Both the position numbers and the translations under genes were made by a program. A stretch of 64,000 nt of DNA from HXMU1420-13 sp034669965 (GTDB taxonomy: Bacteria; Bacteroidota; Rhodothermia; Balneolales; Balneolaceae): positions 1 through 64,000 of the forward strand of contig JAXMOK010000016.1 of NCBI GenBank assembly GCA_034669965.1. Direction: 5' to 3'. Numbering within the stretch: the stretch's first letter is position 1; every line of letters starts with the position of its first letter. The notes under the pieces are model-generated. The model saw only the letters and a list, made by a program, of their open reading frames with translations, did not search any database and was not told the DNA's origin. Below, piece after piece: positions 32,794-42,120 of this stretch.

Positions 32794-34066
32794 CCCACTT
32801 TTTTAAAACGATACAGCTGTTTACATCACCAAAGCCAAGGCTTGCCTTCATTAAATAATTTATGGGCATATCCAGGTCTACGTAGTTGATACAGCCGGGA
32901 TCTATTCTGGAGGTAATATCTGGGTGTAAGTTATCAATATTTATATTGGGATGTGCAAATTGATGATGTAATTGTAAAACTGCTGCAACCATTTCTATCG
33001 ACCCAGAACCACCAAGGCAATGTCCTATCATAGATTTCAAAGTGTTGATTCTAGGAAATTGATTTCCAGTTCTACAAAGTGCTTTCACCCACGCTTCAAT
33101 TTCGCGAACATCTCCTACTGTTGATGTTAAATGGCCACAAATAAGATCAACATCATCACCGGTAATTCCAGCCTCTTCCATTGCTGATTTCATCACTCTT
33201 TGCGTAGCAACCGGACTATTGGCGGTGATGGAGCCTCCATTGCGTTGCCCACCGCTCACAACATCACCTGCAACTATTTCACCATATATTTTGGCCCCGC
33301 GTTTATAGGCAGAATCTAACGATTCTAACACCAAGGCTCCTGAACCTGTACCGGGAACGAAACCTGCTGGGTTTGATGATAAAGGTCGAGATGCCTTATT
33401 GGGATTTTCGTTAGAATCGGAACATAGTATACGTAATGCTTCAAACGCACTCCATATATATATCCCTTCACTTTCGGTACTCCCACAAAGCATACGTTTT
33501 GCTTTACCTGTTTTGATTCGCTCGTAACCCATAATAACTGCTTCAGTACCAGTAGTACATGCAGAAGAGTTTGCAGTTGCAATATTTCCAAACCCAATCA
33601 TTTTATTCAAATAAGTTACAGCACCGCTGTTCATTGTTTGTTCAACTACGCGTGGTCCAATTTTTCTTGGATTCCCTGAATGAAGTATATTAATCTTATT
33701 ACCAATAAAGGCATCCATTGCAAGTGCACCTACTCCAAATATAATTCCACTGTCCCAATCGGGATCTTCATTTTTAGGGGTGAACGGTAGCCCGGAATTA
33801 TACCAAGCTTCATAGCCGGCTAAACAAGCATATTTCATCGCATTGTTTTCCAATTTGATGTATAAACCAGCAGGTAAAGCTTCTTTCAACTTGGTGTTGT
33901 CGTATTCTGGTTTGGCTGAAATCTGACATTGAAAGTTAAACTCCTTCAAAGCCTGATCGTGCTTCACTCCTGATTTTCCATTTCGTATAGCTGCAAGAAA
34001 ATCATTTATGCCTGTACCATTTGGTGAAACAACGCCTAATCCTGTAATAACTACTCGATTGTTCAA
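32780..34066 (-). CDS. Beta-ketoacyl-ACP synthase (KAS II-like)
   Basis: Condensing enzyme with the full Cys-His-His set: the nucleophile in ANSSACTTGTEA, the first His in ICGHLTSTVGD and the Lys/second His region in NTLKSMIGHCLGGSG. Homology begins at RVVITGLGVVSPNGTG. The only ATG lies at 34150, adding 28 residues foreign to the family (KYYWSTYLPTRV); a TTG at 34066 fits the usual start but has a weak ribosome-binding site, so I prefer it with reservation. It overlaps the ACP gene by 14 nt. It probably extends acyl chains for a special lipid. Confidence 0.87.
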   Translation of the reverse strand: MNNRVVITGLGVVSPNGTGINDFLAAIRNGKSGVKHDQALKEFNFQCQISAKPEYDNTKLKEALPAGLYIKLENNAMKYACLAGYEAWYNSGLPFTPKNEDPDWDSGIIFGVGALAMDAFIGNKINILHSGNPRKIGPRVVEQTMNSGAVTYLNKMIGFGNIATANSSACTTGTEAVIMGYERIKTGKAKRMLCGSTESEGIYIWSAFEALRILCSDSNENPNKASRPLSSNPAGFVPGTGSGALVLESLDSAYKRGAKIYGEIVAGDVVSGGQRNGGSITANSPVATQRVMKSAMEEAGITGDDVDLICGHLTSTVGDVREIEAWVKALCRTGNQFPRINTLKSMIGHCLGGSGSIEMVAAVLQLHHQFAHPNINIDNLHPDITSRIDPGCINYVDLDMPINYLMKASLGFGDVNSCIVLKKWDAHE

Positions 34067-34341
34067 ATTTATAACTCTCGTTGGTAAGTAAGTTGACCAA
34101 TAGTATTTGGGACCAACAAAATTCAATTTGTTAATTCCCCTTTTATTCATTGATTCTAAGTCAGTTCAATCAAAAAATATATATTTTAAATCTCAACTGT
34201 TACTATTGATTTAGGGTAAATTGGAGCCATATCATTTAGTTTAGAATTTAAAGGAGCCCACAACTAAATTGGAACTGTATAATTCTTTTTCCATTTAGAA
34301 ATAAAAACTTTGAAAGGTGTCAATTTTAGATAGGTCATTAA

Positions 34342-35472
34342 TTAATTATACACCTTTTTAATAAAACAACGACGGCGTTTAATAATATTATTGCTTATTC
34401 CGACTGTTTTCCAGAGGTTAAACATCCGCTCATTAGTTTCGAGCATTGGATTTGCATGTAAAGTTTCGATACCTAGATTCCAAAACCGTTCCCATAATTC
34501 ACTAAATATTATCGAAACAACCCCGGAATTTTTGTATTCCGGATTGATGCCAATTAAGTATAAATCAAGATTTTTGTTGAACAACATTGCTTTGGCTATA
34601 TGAAAAAAGCCGAATGGCAGTAACCGGCCTTTAGCTTTCTTAAAAGCTTCGGTGAGCGAAGGCATGGCTACTCCAAAAGCAACAACGGTTTCATTTTCAT
34701 CAGCTACAAGAGAAATATATTTTGGGGATAGATAACTAAGATATTTATCGACAACATATTTTGATTCTGTTGGTGTTAACCGATAGAATCCATATAGATC
34801 ACCATATGAATTATTTACTGAATTAAAAAAATTAATGCCATAACGCTTAAGATCCCTAGATGACTTGAATTCTACAGTACGTAAATGGAATCGCTCTTTA
34901 ACAATTTCTGCTGTTCGCTTTATTTTTTGAGGCACATCTTGTTCAAGTTTCCCCTTTAATTCGAGCCAATCGGCAGCCTTACCATACCCGCATTGTTCCA
35001 AGTGTTGTGGGTAATATGGATAATTATAGATTGTTGCGATGGTTGTTGGTTCTTCAAAACCGTCAATCAGCATTCCCTCAAAATCCATGTCGTTGAAACC
35101 AAGTGGGCCATGCACTTGAGTTGCACCTAATTCTGTTGCCCAAATTTCTACTTGTGTTAACAGCGCATGAGAAACCTCAACATCATCAACGAAATCAATC
35201 CAGCCAAACCGTAGTTTCTTTTCTTTTTCTAACTCCGGACCATGCTTAATTGCTGCAATTCTACCTGCAACCTTCCCGTCACGATAAGCCAGCCAAAGTC
35301 GCGCTTCTGCATACTCGAAGGCAGGGTTTTTAGCCCGATTAAAGGTGTCCAACTCGTCTCTTATTAACGGCGGAACCCAAAGTGGTGAATCAACATATAG
35401 CTGGAATGGGAAATCTATGAAAGCCCGTAATTCTTGCCGGTTTGTAACTTCTTTAAGGGCAATGTTGCTCAT
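34342..35472 (-). CDS. GNAT-fold acyltransferase family protein
   Basis: A 376-residue protein with a duplicated GNAT-like layout. The N-terminal half has FPFQLYVDSPLWVPPLIRDE, the middle HGPLGFNDMDFEGMLIDGF, and the C-terminal half IGINPEYKNSGVVSIIFSEL, equivalent to the acyl-CoA/ACP-binding strand-helix. It belongs to the large YghO-like group common in Bacteroidota. Some GNATs of this broad type act in bacterial ceramide synthesis, but no serine palmitoyltransferase is in the window, so that role is only a possibility. It lies 191 bp upstream of the ketosynthase frame in the same direction. Confidence 0.75.
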   Translation of the reverse strand: MSNIALKEVTNRQELRAFIDFPFQLYVDSPLWVPPLIRDELDTFNRAKNPAFEYAEARLWLAYRDGKVAGRIAAIKHGPELEKEKKLRFGWIDFVDDVEVSHALLTQVEIWATELGATQVHGPLGFNDMDFEGMLIDGFEEPTTIATIYNYPYYPQHLEQCGYGKAADWLELKGKLEQDVPQKIKRTAEIVKERFHLRTVEFKSSRDLKRYGINFFNSVNNSYGDLYGFYRLTPTESKYVVDKYLSYLSPKYISLVADENETVVAFGVAMPSLTEAFKKAKGRLLPFGFFHIAKAMLFNKNLDLYLIGINPEYKNSGVVSIIFSELWERFWNLGIETLHANPMLETNERMFNLWKTVGISNNIIKRRRCFIKKVYN

Positions 35473-35578
35473 AGATTAAATTTTATTGCTTCTAAATTAG
35501 CGTTTTTGAAATACTAGACGGCGAAAAGTAAAAAAAAATCTCTTTACTAAAGATTTTTTGTAAGGAGTTCTTCTGAAA

Positions 35579-37996
35579 GTGATCATACCTTATGTGTTAA
35601 GTAGGGAAACATATCAATTTCCCTTCTCAAGATATCCAGCGGTTCGAATAGTTTTATTACTTATTTCGGGGGTTCTTTTAGGGGAGGCTTTCTCGGGGGG
35701 ATATTTCTTGCCGCTGGTTTTATTTTTATCGGGTTGTGTAGCATTATGGGGGATAAAGAAAGTTAACGTTCTTTCTTTAAATGTTACATTAACCCGTTTT
35801 TCTACTCTGCTCTATCTGTTTTTGATTGTTGTTTTTGGATGGTTTCGCATCGCAATTACAGAAAATGATCAGCATTCCATCACAGAAAAATGGCTGAATC
35901 TTCTCGATTGGGAATCCATCGAAGTTACTGTAGTAGTACACAGCTCTTCTATCAATTCACAAGGCAAAAAACGAAGTGATGCACAGGTTATTTTTACGCA
36001 AATAGATTCGCTACAGTCGAACGAAAAGTACAATGTCCGTTTGTTATTTGATGGGAATCCTGAGTTTAAAAACGGCGATACTCTCTTAGTTTCGGGTACC
36101 ATCTTACCCATCGCCCAAAAGAGAAATCCGTACGAGTTTGATTACAAATCTTATCTGAGCCAGCGCAATATCCATGTTCAACTGAAAGTGGAAGAATTAA
36201 TCGGCATCTCGCTTATAAACGAAAAACTGAAATGGGCATGGTGGCAAAATAAAGCGAGTTTGAAAATCGAGGAGTTTTATCAATCGCACACAGCCCCATT
36301 AGCCAAAGCGCTGCTACTCGGTTTTAAACAAGATTTAGAACGTGAAACCCGGCAAGCCTTCGCGCGCGCCGGACTTTCTCACATCATGGCAGTATCCGGT
36401 TTGCATGTAGGTTTTATAGTGGCACCGCTTTGGTTTTTGATTCCCACCATCCGTCAATGGAAATACGGAAAAGTATTTGGTGTTTTGATGCTCGGAACCA
36501 TCCTTTTTCTGTATGCCGGTATTACAGGGTTCACCGTTTCGGTACTCAGAGCTTCGGTTACAGCGGTTTTTCTAACCATAGGCAAACTCTACAACAAATC
36601 GTCAAAGTCTATCAACCTAACCGCCGCCGCCGCCGTGTGTATTCTAATCTTCGACCCCACCGAGCTATTCTCGATCGGATTTCAACTTTCATTTTCTGCG
36701 GTATTTATCATTTTGTTGGTGCTTCCTACCCTTCAACATTGGTTACCACTTTGGTTGCGCGTCAAATGGTACACTAAACCGCTAATGGTTGTGATAGTAT
36801 CCATCGTTGTGCAGTTCGGATTGTACCCACTTCAGGTTTTTTATTTTGGTGAAATCTCTCTCATCAGTCCGGTTGCCAATGCCCTTTTTGTTCCATTTTT
36901 AGGACTTTTAGTACCCTTAGCCATTTTAGGATTATTGTTTTCGCTGTTAGTTCCAGGCCTTGGTTTTTGGCTAAGTCAGCCTTTTGATGCATTTCTTTCT
37001 CTAATGAATTCCTTTGTGTTATTTGTGGCAGAATTACAATGGGCGTGGTACGAAACTGAGCTCACTTCTATTTTGATGTTCCCGTTTTGGTTGTTTTTGA
37101 TTTGGACCATTGCTGCTTGGCGCGTTCCGGAATTGAAGTGGAAATTATGCGTTGCGACACTCTTTTTAGGATGCGCGGTTCAACTTTCAGCATTCTTATC
37201 TTCATCAACACAAGGAGTGCTTACCATCACCTATTTTGATGTTGGTCAAGGTGATGCCGCCTTGATTCAAACTCCCAATCATAAAACAATTTTGGTAGAT
37301 GCAGGGGTTTGGTCGCCCGGGTTTAACAGCGGAAAATCGGTGATTATCCCACACCTGAAAGAGCTGGGGATTTCAAAATTAGACGCCATAGTGCTTAGTC
37401 ATCCCCATGCAGATCACATCGGTGGTATTCTCGATATCATGGACGCTGTGGCTATCGATACTATTTATAACTCGGGATTTGAATATGAGTCGAACCTGTA
37501 TCGATCCTACATCCAAAAAGCAGAAGAATTATCTATACCAATTAAATCGGTAAAAGCAGGTGATCGATTGTTCGTTGATCCGGCGATTCTTGCTCTTGTT
37601 TTAGCACCCGAAGGTGGCAAGTTTAATTCCGATCCCAATCAGCATTCGGTAGTGTTGGAAGTTATTTATGGCGAAACAGAATTCTTGTTTACGGGAGATG
37701 CCGGTGAGGATCAGGAAGAACGATTGCTAGAAAATTATGCTGATTTGGTTGATACCGATGTTCTGAAAGTAGGTCACCATGGTAGTAAAACAAGCAGTGG
37801 TTTTGAGCTGATGGAAGTTACAACTCCGGAATTGGCGGTGGTATCGCTTGCACGACAAAATAAATTCAGGCATCCACATGCTGAAGCAGTAAAAAGAGTT
37901 TCGCAGTTTTCTGATTCACTAATGTTCACAAGTCGCGATAGAGCCATTATTCTAAAATCGGACGGAGAAAACATCTGGCAAGAGGAATGGGAATAA
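35579..37996 (+). CDS. comEC: ComEC/Rec2-type DNA uptake protein
   Basis: An 805-residue polytopic inner-membrane protein. The N-terminal TM helices and DUF4131 region are followed by the competence domain (LARALLLGFKQDLERETRQA-like, with GLSHIMAVSGLHVGFI) with eight or more helices. A C-terminal metallo-beta-lactamase domain has FDVGQGDAALIQTP, the metal motif SHPHADHIGG and GHHGSKTSS. ComEC forms the channel for single-stranded DNA in natural transformation. The start is GTG at 35579 with AAGGAG 11 nt upstream. Full length, so the strain may be transformable if other com genes exist. Confidence 0.93.
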   Translation: MIIPYVLSRETYQFPFSRYPAVRIVLLLISGVLLGEAFSGGYFLPLVLFLSGCVALWGIKKVNVLSLNVTLTRFSTLLYLFLIVVFGWFRIAITENDQHSITEKWLNLLDWESIEVTVVVHSSSINSQGKKRSDAQVIFTQIDSLQSNEKYNVRLLFDGNPEFKNGDTLLVSGTILPIAQKRNPYEFDYKSYLSQRNIHVQLKVEELIGISLINEKLKWAWWQNKASLKIEEFYQSHTAPLAKALLLGFKQDLERETRQAFARAGLSHIMAVSGLHVGFIVAPLWFLIPTIRQWKYGKVFGVLMLGTILFLYAGITGFTVSVLRASVTAVFLTIGKLYNKSSKSINLTAAAAVCILIFDPTELFSIGFQLSFSAVFIILLVLPTLQHWLPLWLRVKWYTKPLMVVIVSIVVQFGLYPLQVFYFGEISLISPVANALFVPFLGLLVPLAILGLLFSLLVPGLGFWLSQPFDAFLSLMNSFVLFVAELQWAWYETELTSILMFPFWLFLIWTIAAWRVPELKWKLCVATLFLGCAVQLSAFLSSSTQGVLTITYFDVGQGDAALIQTPNHKTILVDAGVWSPGFNSGKSVIIPHLKELGISKLDAIVLSHPHADHIGGILDIMDAVAIDTIYNSGFEYESNLYRSYIQKAEELSIPIKSVKAGDRLFVDPAILALVLAPEGGKFNSDPNQHSVVLEVIYGETEFLFTGDAGEDQEERLLENYADLVDTDVLKVGHHGSKTSSGFELMEVTTPELAVVSLARQNKFRHPHAEAVKRVSQFSDSLMFTSRDRAIILKSDGENIWQEEWE

Positions 37997-38144
37997 ATCA
38001 ACACTTTCTTGATGGTGAAATAAAAACACTGGAATTCCCTCAATCTTAGGAACTAATCGGCCCTAAAATTTTTTAGACAATCGAAGTCGGGAAGCTGCCC
38101 GCAAAACTGTATATTTCAGGTTCTGAAATTTCCGGAATTCCTTC

Positions 38145-40958
38145 ATGTCTGATACCAAAATCGCTGATTCATCAACAAAAAAATCTACTGGAGAACGCCC
38201 GATTATTATAAAAGGGGCGCGAACGCATAATCTCAAAAATGTAGATGTCGAAATCCCTCGAAATAAACTAACGGTAGTAACCGGTGTGTCTGGTTCGGGG
38301 AAATCCAGCCTAGCTTTCGATACCATTTATGCCGAAGGTCAGCGCCGATATGTGGAAAGTCTGTCTAGTTATGCGCGGCAGTTTTTGGAACGCATGGACA
38401 AACCGGATGTCGATTATATGCAGGGCATCTCTCCGGCGATGGCGATACAGCAAAAAACCACGACTACGAATCCTCGTTCCACAGTTGGTACCACCACCGA
38501 AATTTACGATTACTTACGATTGCTCTTCGCTCGCGTTGGAACCACCTATTCGCCAAAATCGGGCAAGCCGGTAAAAAAAGACTCTCCCCGCACGGCGATC
38601 AAAGAATTGAAGGAAAAAGTAGAGGAAGGCTCTCGGTTTTATGTGGTGTTTCCGATTCCACATCACCAAAAGAAAAAAATTGGCGATGAGCTGAAAGTGC
38701 TGAAAGAAAAAGGGCTCACCAGATTGTTGAATATCGATGATGAATCGATGTTAGACCTCACTGAAGAGGAAGTAGACCTCGGGAAATTTAAAGCCGCAAA
38801 GTATCGTGTATTGGTAGATCGCTTGATGTTGAAAGACGATGAGGCTGTAATTTCAAGACTTGCAGATTCGTTGGAAACGGCTTTTCGCGAAGGTTCTGGA
38901 CGTTGTTCTATCAAAGTTCGAGGAGGTGATGAGCTTCCGTTTAGCGAGCGTTTTGAACTGGATGGAATGGAATTCGTGGAGCCGACTCCACAAATGTTCT
39001 CGTTTAATAACCCATTCGGAGCTTGCCCAAAGTGCGAAGGTTTTGGAAAAGTAACGGGCATCGACGAAGATTTGGTGATCCCCAATCATGACTTGAGTAT
39101 TCGTGGCAATTGTATCGCTCCATTTGATTCACCTAAATTTAGCGCCAATCTCAAAGACCTGATCAAAGTTGCTGCTCGAGAGAAATTCCCCATCGATGTT
39201 CCCTATCGCGAATTATCGAAAGAAGTGAAGCGCATCATCTGGAAAGGGAAAGATGAATACATCGGAATCTGGAAGTTTTTTGAAGAGGTAAAAGCACAGA
39301 ATTACAAAGTGCACATGCGCGTGTTGTACTCGCGATATCGTGGCTACAGCCGTTGCCCGGAGTGCGAGGGATATCGCATTAGAAAAGACGCTCAGTATGT
39401 TCGCGTGGGCGATATGCATGCCGGCGAAGTTTCGGAGTTAACGATTGGTCATGCTCGCGAATATTTCGACACGCTGGAATTGACGAAGTACGAGCAGGAA
39501 GTAGCCGGACAGATTCTCTACGAAATCCAAAAACGATTGCGCTTTCTTGACGAGGTAGGGTTAGATTATTTAACGCTCGATCGATTGGCAAACACACTCA
39601 GTGGTGGGGAGTCACAACGTATCAATTTGGCGAATGCGTTGGGTAGTTCGTTGATAGGGAGCATGTATGTGCTGGATGAGCCGACCATTGGATTACACCC
39701 GAGAGACAACGATCGCTTGATCAAGATTTTAGAATCGCTACGGGATATTGGAAATACGGTGCTGGTGGTTGAACACGATCCCGAAATGATGAAAGCGGCC
39801 GATAATATTTTGGATATCGGGCCATTTGCTGGAGTTCATGGAGGCGAAATTGTATTTGAAGGTCCGTACGAAGATATACTGAATGCAGACTCTTTGACGG
39901 GTAAATTTCTAAGTGGTCGAAAAGAGATTCCGATCCCCAAGAAAAGAAGAAAAGGAAACGGGAAAAGCATAACGCTGGAAGGAGCCTGCGAACACAATCT
40001 CAAAAATGTGAATGTTGAATTTCCACTAGGTAAAATGGTGGTGGTTACCGGAGTTTCCGGGTCTGGGAAATCAACGTTGGTACATGACACGCTGTATGCC
40101 GGCATCAAAAAGCATATTAGTTCCTACAATCAGAAAGTGGGCAAATTCACAGATCTCTTCGGATTGAGCGCAGTACACAATGTTGAAATGGTTGATCAAA
40201 GCCCGATTGGCCGATCAACGCGTTCAAATCCGGCCACTTATACCAAGGCTTTTGATGGAATTCGCGATGTGTTTTCTTCTACACGTCAGGCCAAAATCAT
40301 GGGTTACACAGCGGGCCATTTTTCGTTCAATGTGCCGGGTGGGCGCTGCGAAACTTGTCAAGGCGAGGGTGTTCAGAAAATCGAGATGCAGTTCATGGCC
40401 GACATTGAGCTAACCTGCGAGGTATGCAATGGCACTCGATTCCGGAAAGATGTATTAAATGTGAAATACCGTGGCAAGAACATTCACGATGTGTTAGAAA
40501 TGCCGATTTCGGAGGCACTAGACTTTTTTGTGGATGAAAAAACCATCGTAAATAAACTACAACCACTGGAAGATGTAGGGCTTGGGTATTTAAAACTCGG
40601 GCAATCGGCAACAACCTTATCAGGTGGAGAAGCTCAACGTGTAAAACTAGCTCGGTTCCTTAGCAAAAGTTCAACCGAACACACGCTTTACTTTTTTGAT
40701 GAGCCCACAACCGGTCTTCATTTTGAAGACATCGCCAAATTGCTGGATTCGTTTAACGAGTTGGTAAAGTCGGGGCACTCGGTCATTATCATCGAGCATA
40801 ATTTGGATGTTATCAAGTGTGCAGATTGGATTATTGATGTGGGTCCGGAAGGCGGTTTTGGTGGCGGACAAATCGTAGCTACAGGCACGCCCGAAGAAGT
40901 AATGGAAGTAGAAGAAAGTTATACCGGAAAGTTTTTGAAGGAATACATAGGGGAGTAA
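38145..40958 (+). CDS. uvrA: UvrABC excinuclease subunit A
   Basis: DNA damage-recognition ATPase of nucleotide excision repair, 937 aa, full length. Tandem ABC modules: Walker A motifs GVSGSGKSSLAFDT and GVSGSGKSTLVHDT, signatures LSGGESQRINLA and LSGGEAQRVKLA. Zinc fingers contain CPKCEGFG (with CPECEGY further on) in the first half and CETCQGEG...CEVCNGTR in the second. A palindrome TCCAATAAATATTGGA lies just after the stop (40971-40986) but lacks a T-tract. Confidence 0.98.
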   Translation: MSDTKIADSSTKKSTGERPIIIKGARTHNLKNVDVEIPRNKLTVVTGVSGSGKSSLAFDTIYAEGQRRYVESLSSYARQFLERMDKPDVDYMQGISPAMAIQQKTTTTNPRSTVGTTTEIYDYLRLLFARVGTTYSPKSGKPVKKDSPRTAIKELKEKVEEGSRFYVVFPIPHHQKKKIGDELKVLKEKGLTRLLNIDDESMLDLTEEEVDLGKFKAAKYRVLVDRLMLKDDEAVISRLADSLETAFREGSGRCSIKVRGGDELPFSERFELDGMEFVEPTPQMFSFNNPFGACPKCEGFGKVTGIDEDLVIPNHDLSIRGNCIAPFDSPKFSANLKDLIKVAAREKFPIDVPYRELSKEVKRIIWKGKDEYIGIWKFFEEVKAQNYKVHMRVLYSRYRGYSRCPECEGYRIRKDAQYVRVGDMHAGEVSELTIGHAREYFDTLELTKYEQEVAGQILYEIQKRLRFLDEVGLDYLTLDRLANTLSGGESQRINLANALGSSLIGSMYVLDEPTIGLHPRDNDRLIKILESLRDIGNTVLVVEHDPEMMKAADNILDIGPFAGVHGGEIVFEGPYEDILNADSLTGKFLSGRKEIPIPKKRRKGNGKSITLEGACEHNLKNVNVEFPLGKMVVVTGVSGSGKSTLVHDTLYAGIKKHISSYNQKVGKFTDLFGLSAVHNVEMVDQSPIGRSTRSNPATYTKAFDGIRDVFSSTRQAKIMGYTAGHFSFNVPGGRCETCQGEGVQKIEMQFMADIELTCEVCNGTRFRKDVLNVKYRGKNIHDVLEMPISEALDFFVDEKTIVNKLQPLEDVGLGYLKLGQSATTLSGGEAQRVKLARFLSKSSTEHTLYFFDEPTTGLHFEDIAKLLDSFNELVKSGHSVIIIEHNLDVIKCADWIIDVGPEGGFGGGQIVATGTPEEVMEVEESYTGKFLKEYIGE

Positions 40959-41032
40959 GATCCAATAAATATTGGAACATAATGTTGATTGCTTGGTTAA
41001 AAGAATCGAAACAATAAATAACTAAGCATATT

Positions 41033-41626
41033 ATGAACCATACAAAAAACCTGTTTTTTAGCCTTTTCATTTTACTATTCACCTTTACCTTAAGTCAGTC
41101 GACAAACGCTCAGGAACGAGCGCAATTAGGTATTAAAGCTGGTGTTAACTTTGCTACTTTTAACGATGCAGATGACGCTGAATACCGCCCCGGTTTTGTA
41201 TTCGGTACATTTCTTGATCTGCCGGTAGAAAACTCTCCTCTTTCTTTACAACCGGAGTTGCTGTTCGCACAATATGGCTCAAACATTGAGGACTCAGACG
41301 CCTACTTTGAAGTAGATTATATTCAGATTCCTGTGCTTTTTAAGTTCGATTTTGCCGCTGAGTCAAATACAACCCCAAACGTTTATTTCGGTCCGTATTT
41401 ATCCATTACAACTAGTTCTGAAGTTAAGAACGAGAACTTTGCCATCAATTTTGAAGATGAAACAGAGCCCACCGATTTTGGTGCCATTGTAGGAATTGGT
41501 TTTGATACCGAAAACGCACAAATCGGTTTCCGTTATACTGCCGGTATCACCAACATTGAAGATTCAAGTTTTGAAAGCGATGCCAAAAACGGAGCATTTA
41601 GTGTAACCGTAGGCTTAAAGTTTTAA
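41033..41626 (+). CDS. PorT-like outer-membrane beta-barrel protein
   Basis: A 197-residue secreted protein with a signal peptide ending at TNAQE. The mature part opens LGIKAGVNFATFNDADDAEY and alternates amphipathic strands (PLSLQPELLFAQYGSNIEDS, YIQIPVLFKFDF) to a C-terminal strand ending in Phe (FSVTVGLKF). This is the eight-stranded outer membrane beta-barrel family (OMP_b-brl_2), of unknown individual function. Confidence 0.87.
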   Translation: MNHTKNLFFSLFILLFTFTLSQSTNAQERAQLGIKAGVNFATFNDADDAEYRPGFVFGTFLDLPVENSPLSLQPELLFAQYGSNIEDSDAYFEVDYIQIPVLFKFDFAAESNTTPNVYFGPYLSITTSSEVKNENFAINFEDETEPTDFGAIVGIGFDTENAQIGFRYTAGITNIEDSSFESDAKNGAFSVTVGLKF

Positions 41627-41657
41627 TTGAAAACCTGATTTAATATCACTCACCATT

Positions 41658-41687
41658 AAGGGCGGCAGATTGTCGCCCTTTTTTTGT
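41658..41687 (+). terminator. Rho-independent terminator after the beta-barrel gene
   Basis: AAGGGCG (41658-41664) pairs with CGCCCTT (41674-41680) across a 9-nt loop, followed by TTTTT. It lies between convergent genes. Confidence 0.9.
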
Positions 41688-41713
41688 TGCATGAACTGTT
41701 TGTACCAATTGCT

Positions 41714-41971
41714 CTACTGAAGGTACAGTTTTTTAAAATGAGTGATGGGATACCACCATGACTTATAAAAAGGCACCCACCATTTTAAGTATTCATCTTC
41801 GGAGATCTCGCCGAGTTTGAATAGTCGTTTGCTATCTAAGTAGGATCGGTAAAAAAATAAGTATAACCCTAATAAACACAGCCCAAATACTTCCCCAACA
41901 TATGCGCCGCCAACATAGATGAGTATAATTGGTGAAAAAGCCAATAAAAAATATGTTGTTCTGTTTTTCAT
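41714..41971 (-). CDS. Small hypothetical membrane protein
   Basis: An 85-residue protein with two hydrophobic helices (YFLLAFSPIILIYVGGAYVG and FGLCLLGLYLFFYRSY) and a polar, Trp-rich tail (EYLKWWVPFYKSWWYPITHF). No family recognised. It converges on the beta-barrel gene across a terminator and has a plausible ATG. Confidence 0.6.
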   Translation of the reverse strand: MKNRTTYFLLAFSPIILIYVGGAYVGEVFGLCLLGLYLFFYRSYLDSKRLFKLGEISEDEYLKWWVPFYKSWWYPITHFKKLYLQ

Positions 41972-42120
41972 GGATATAGACTCCGATGGGTCAGTGGAAT
42001 GTTATCTAATAATATGTGATTTATGGATAACAGTTTCTATAAGCAAGCTTGTTACAAATAATTCTGTAATTATTAATGCATTCTAAACTCATAGCACTGG
42101 CGAAGCAATTATTTTAAAGG

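Noticed and set aside
34342..35472. Assignment of the GNAT protein as a ceramide synthase
   Set aside because: The broad family fits, but neither serine palmitoyltransferase nor a ceramide reductase is present, so the specific role is kept only as a possibility.
40971..40986. Terminator after uvrA
   Set aside because: The palindrome TCCAATAAATATTGGA is short and AT-rich and is not followed by a T-tract.
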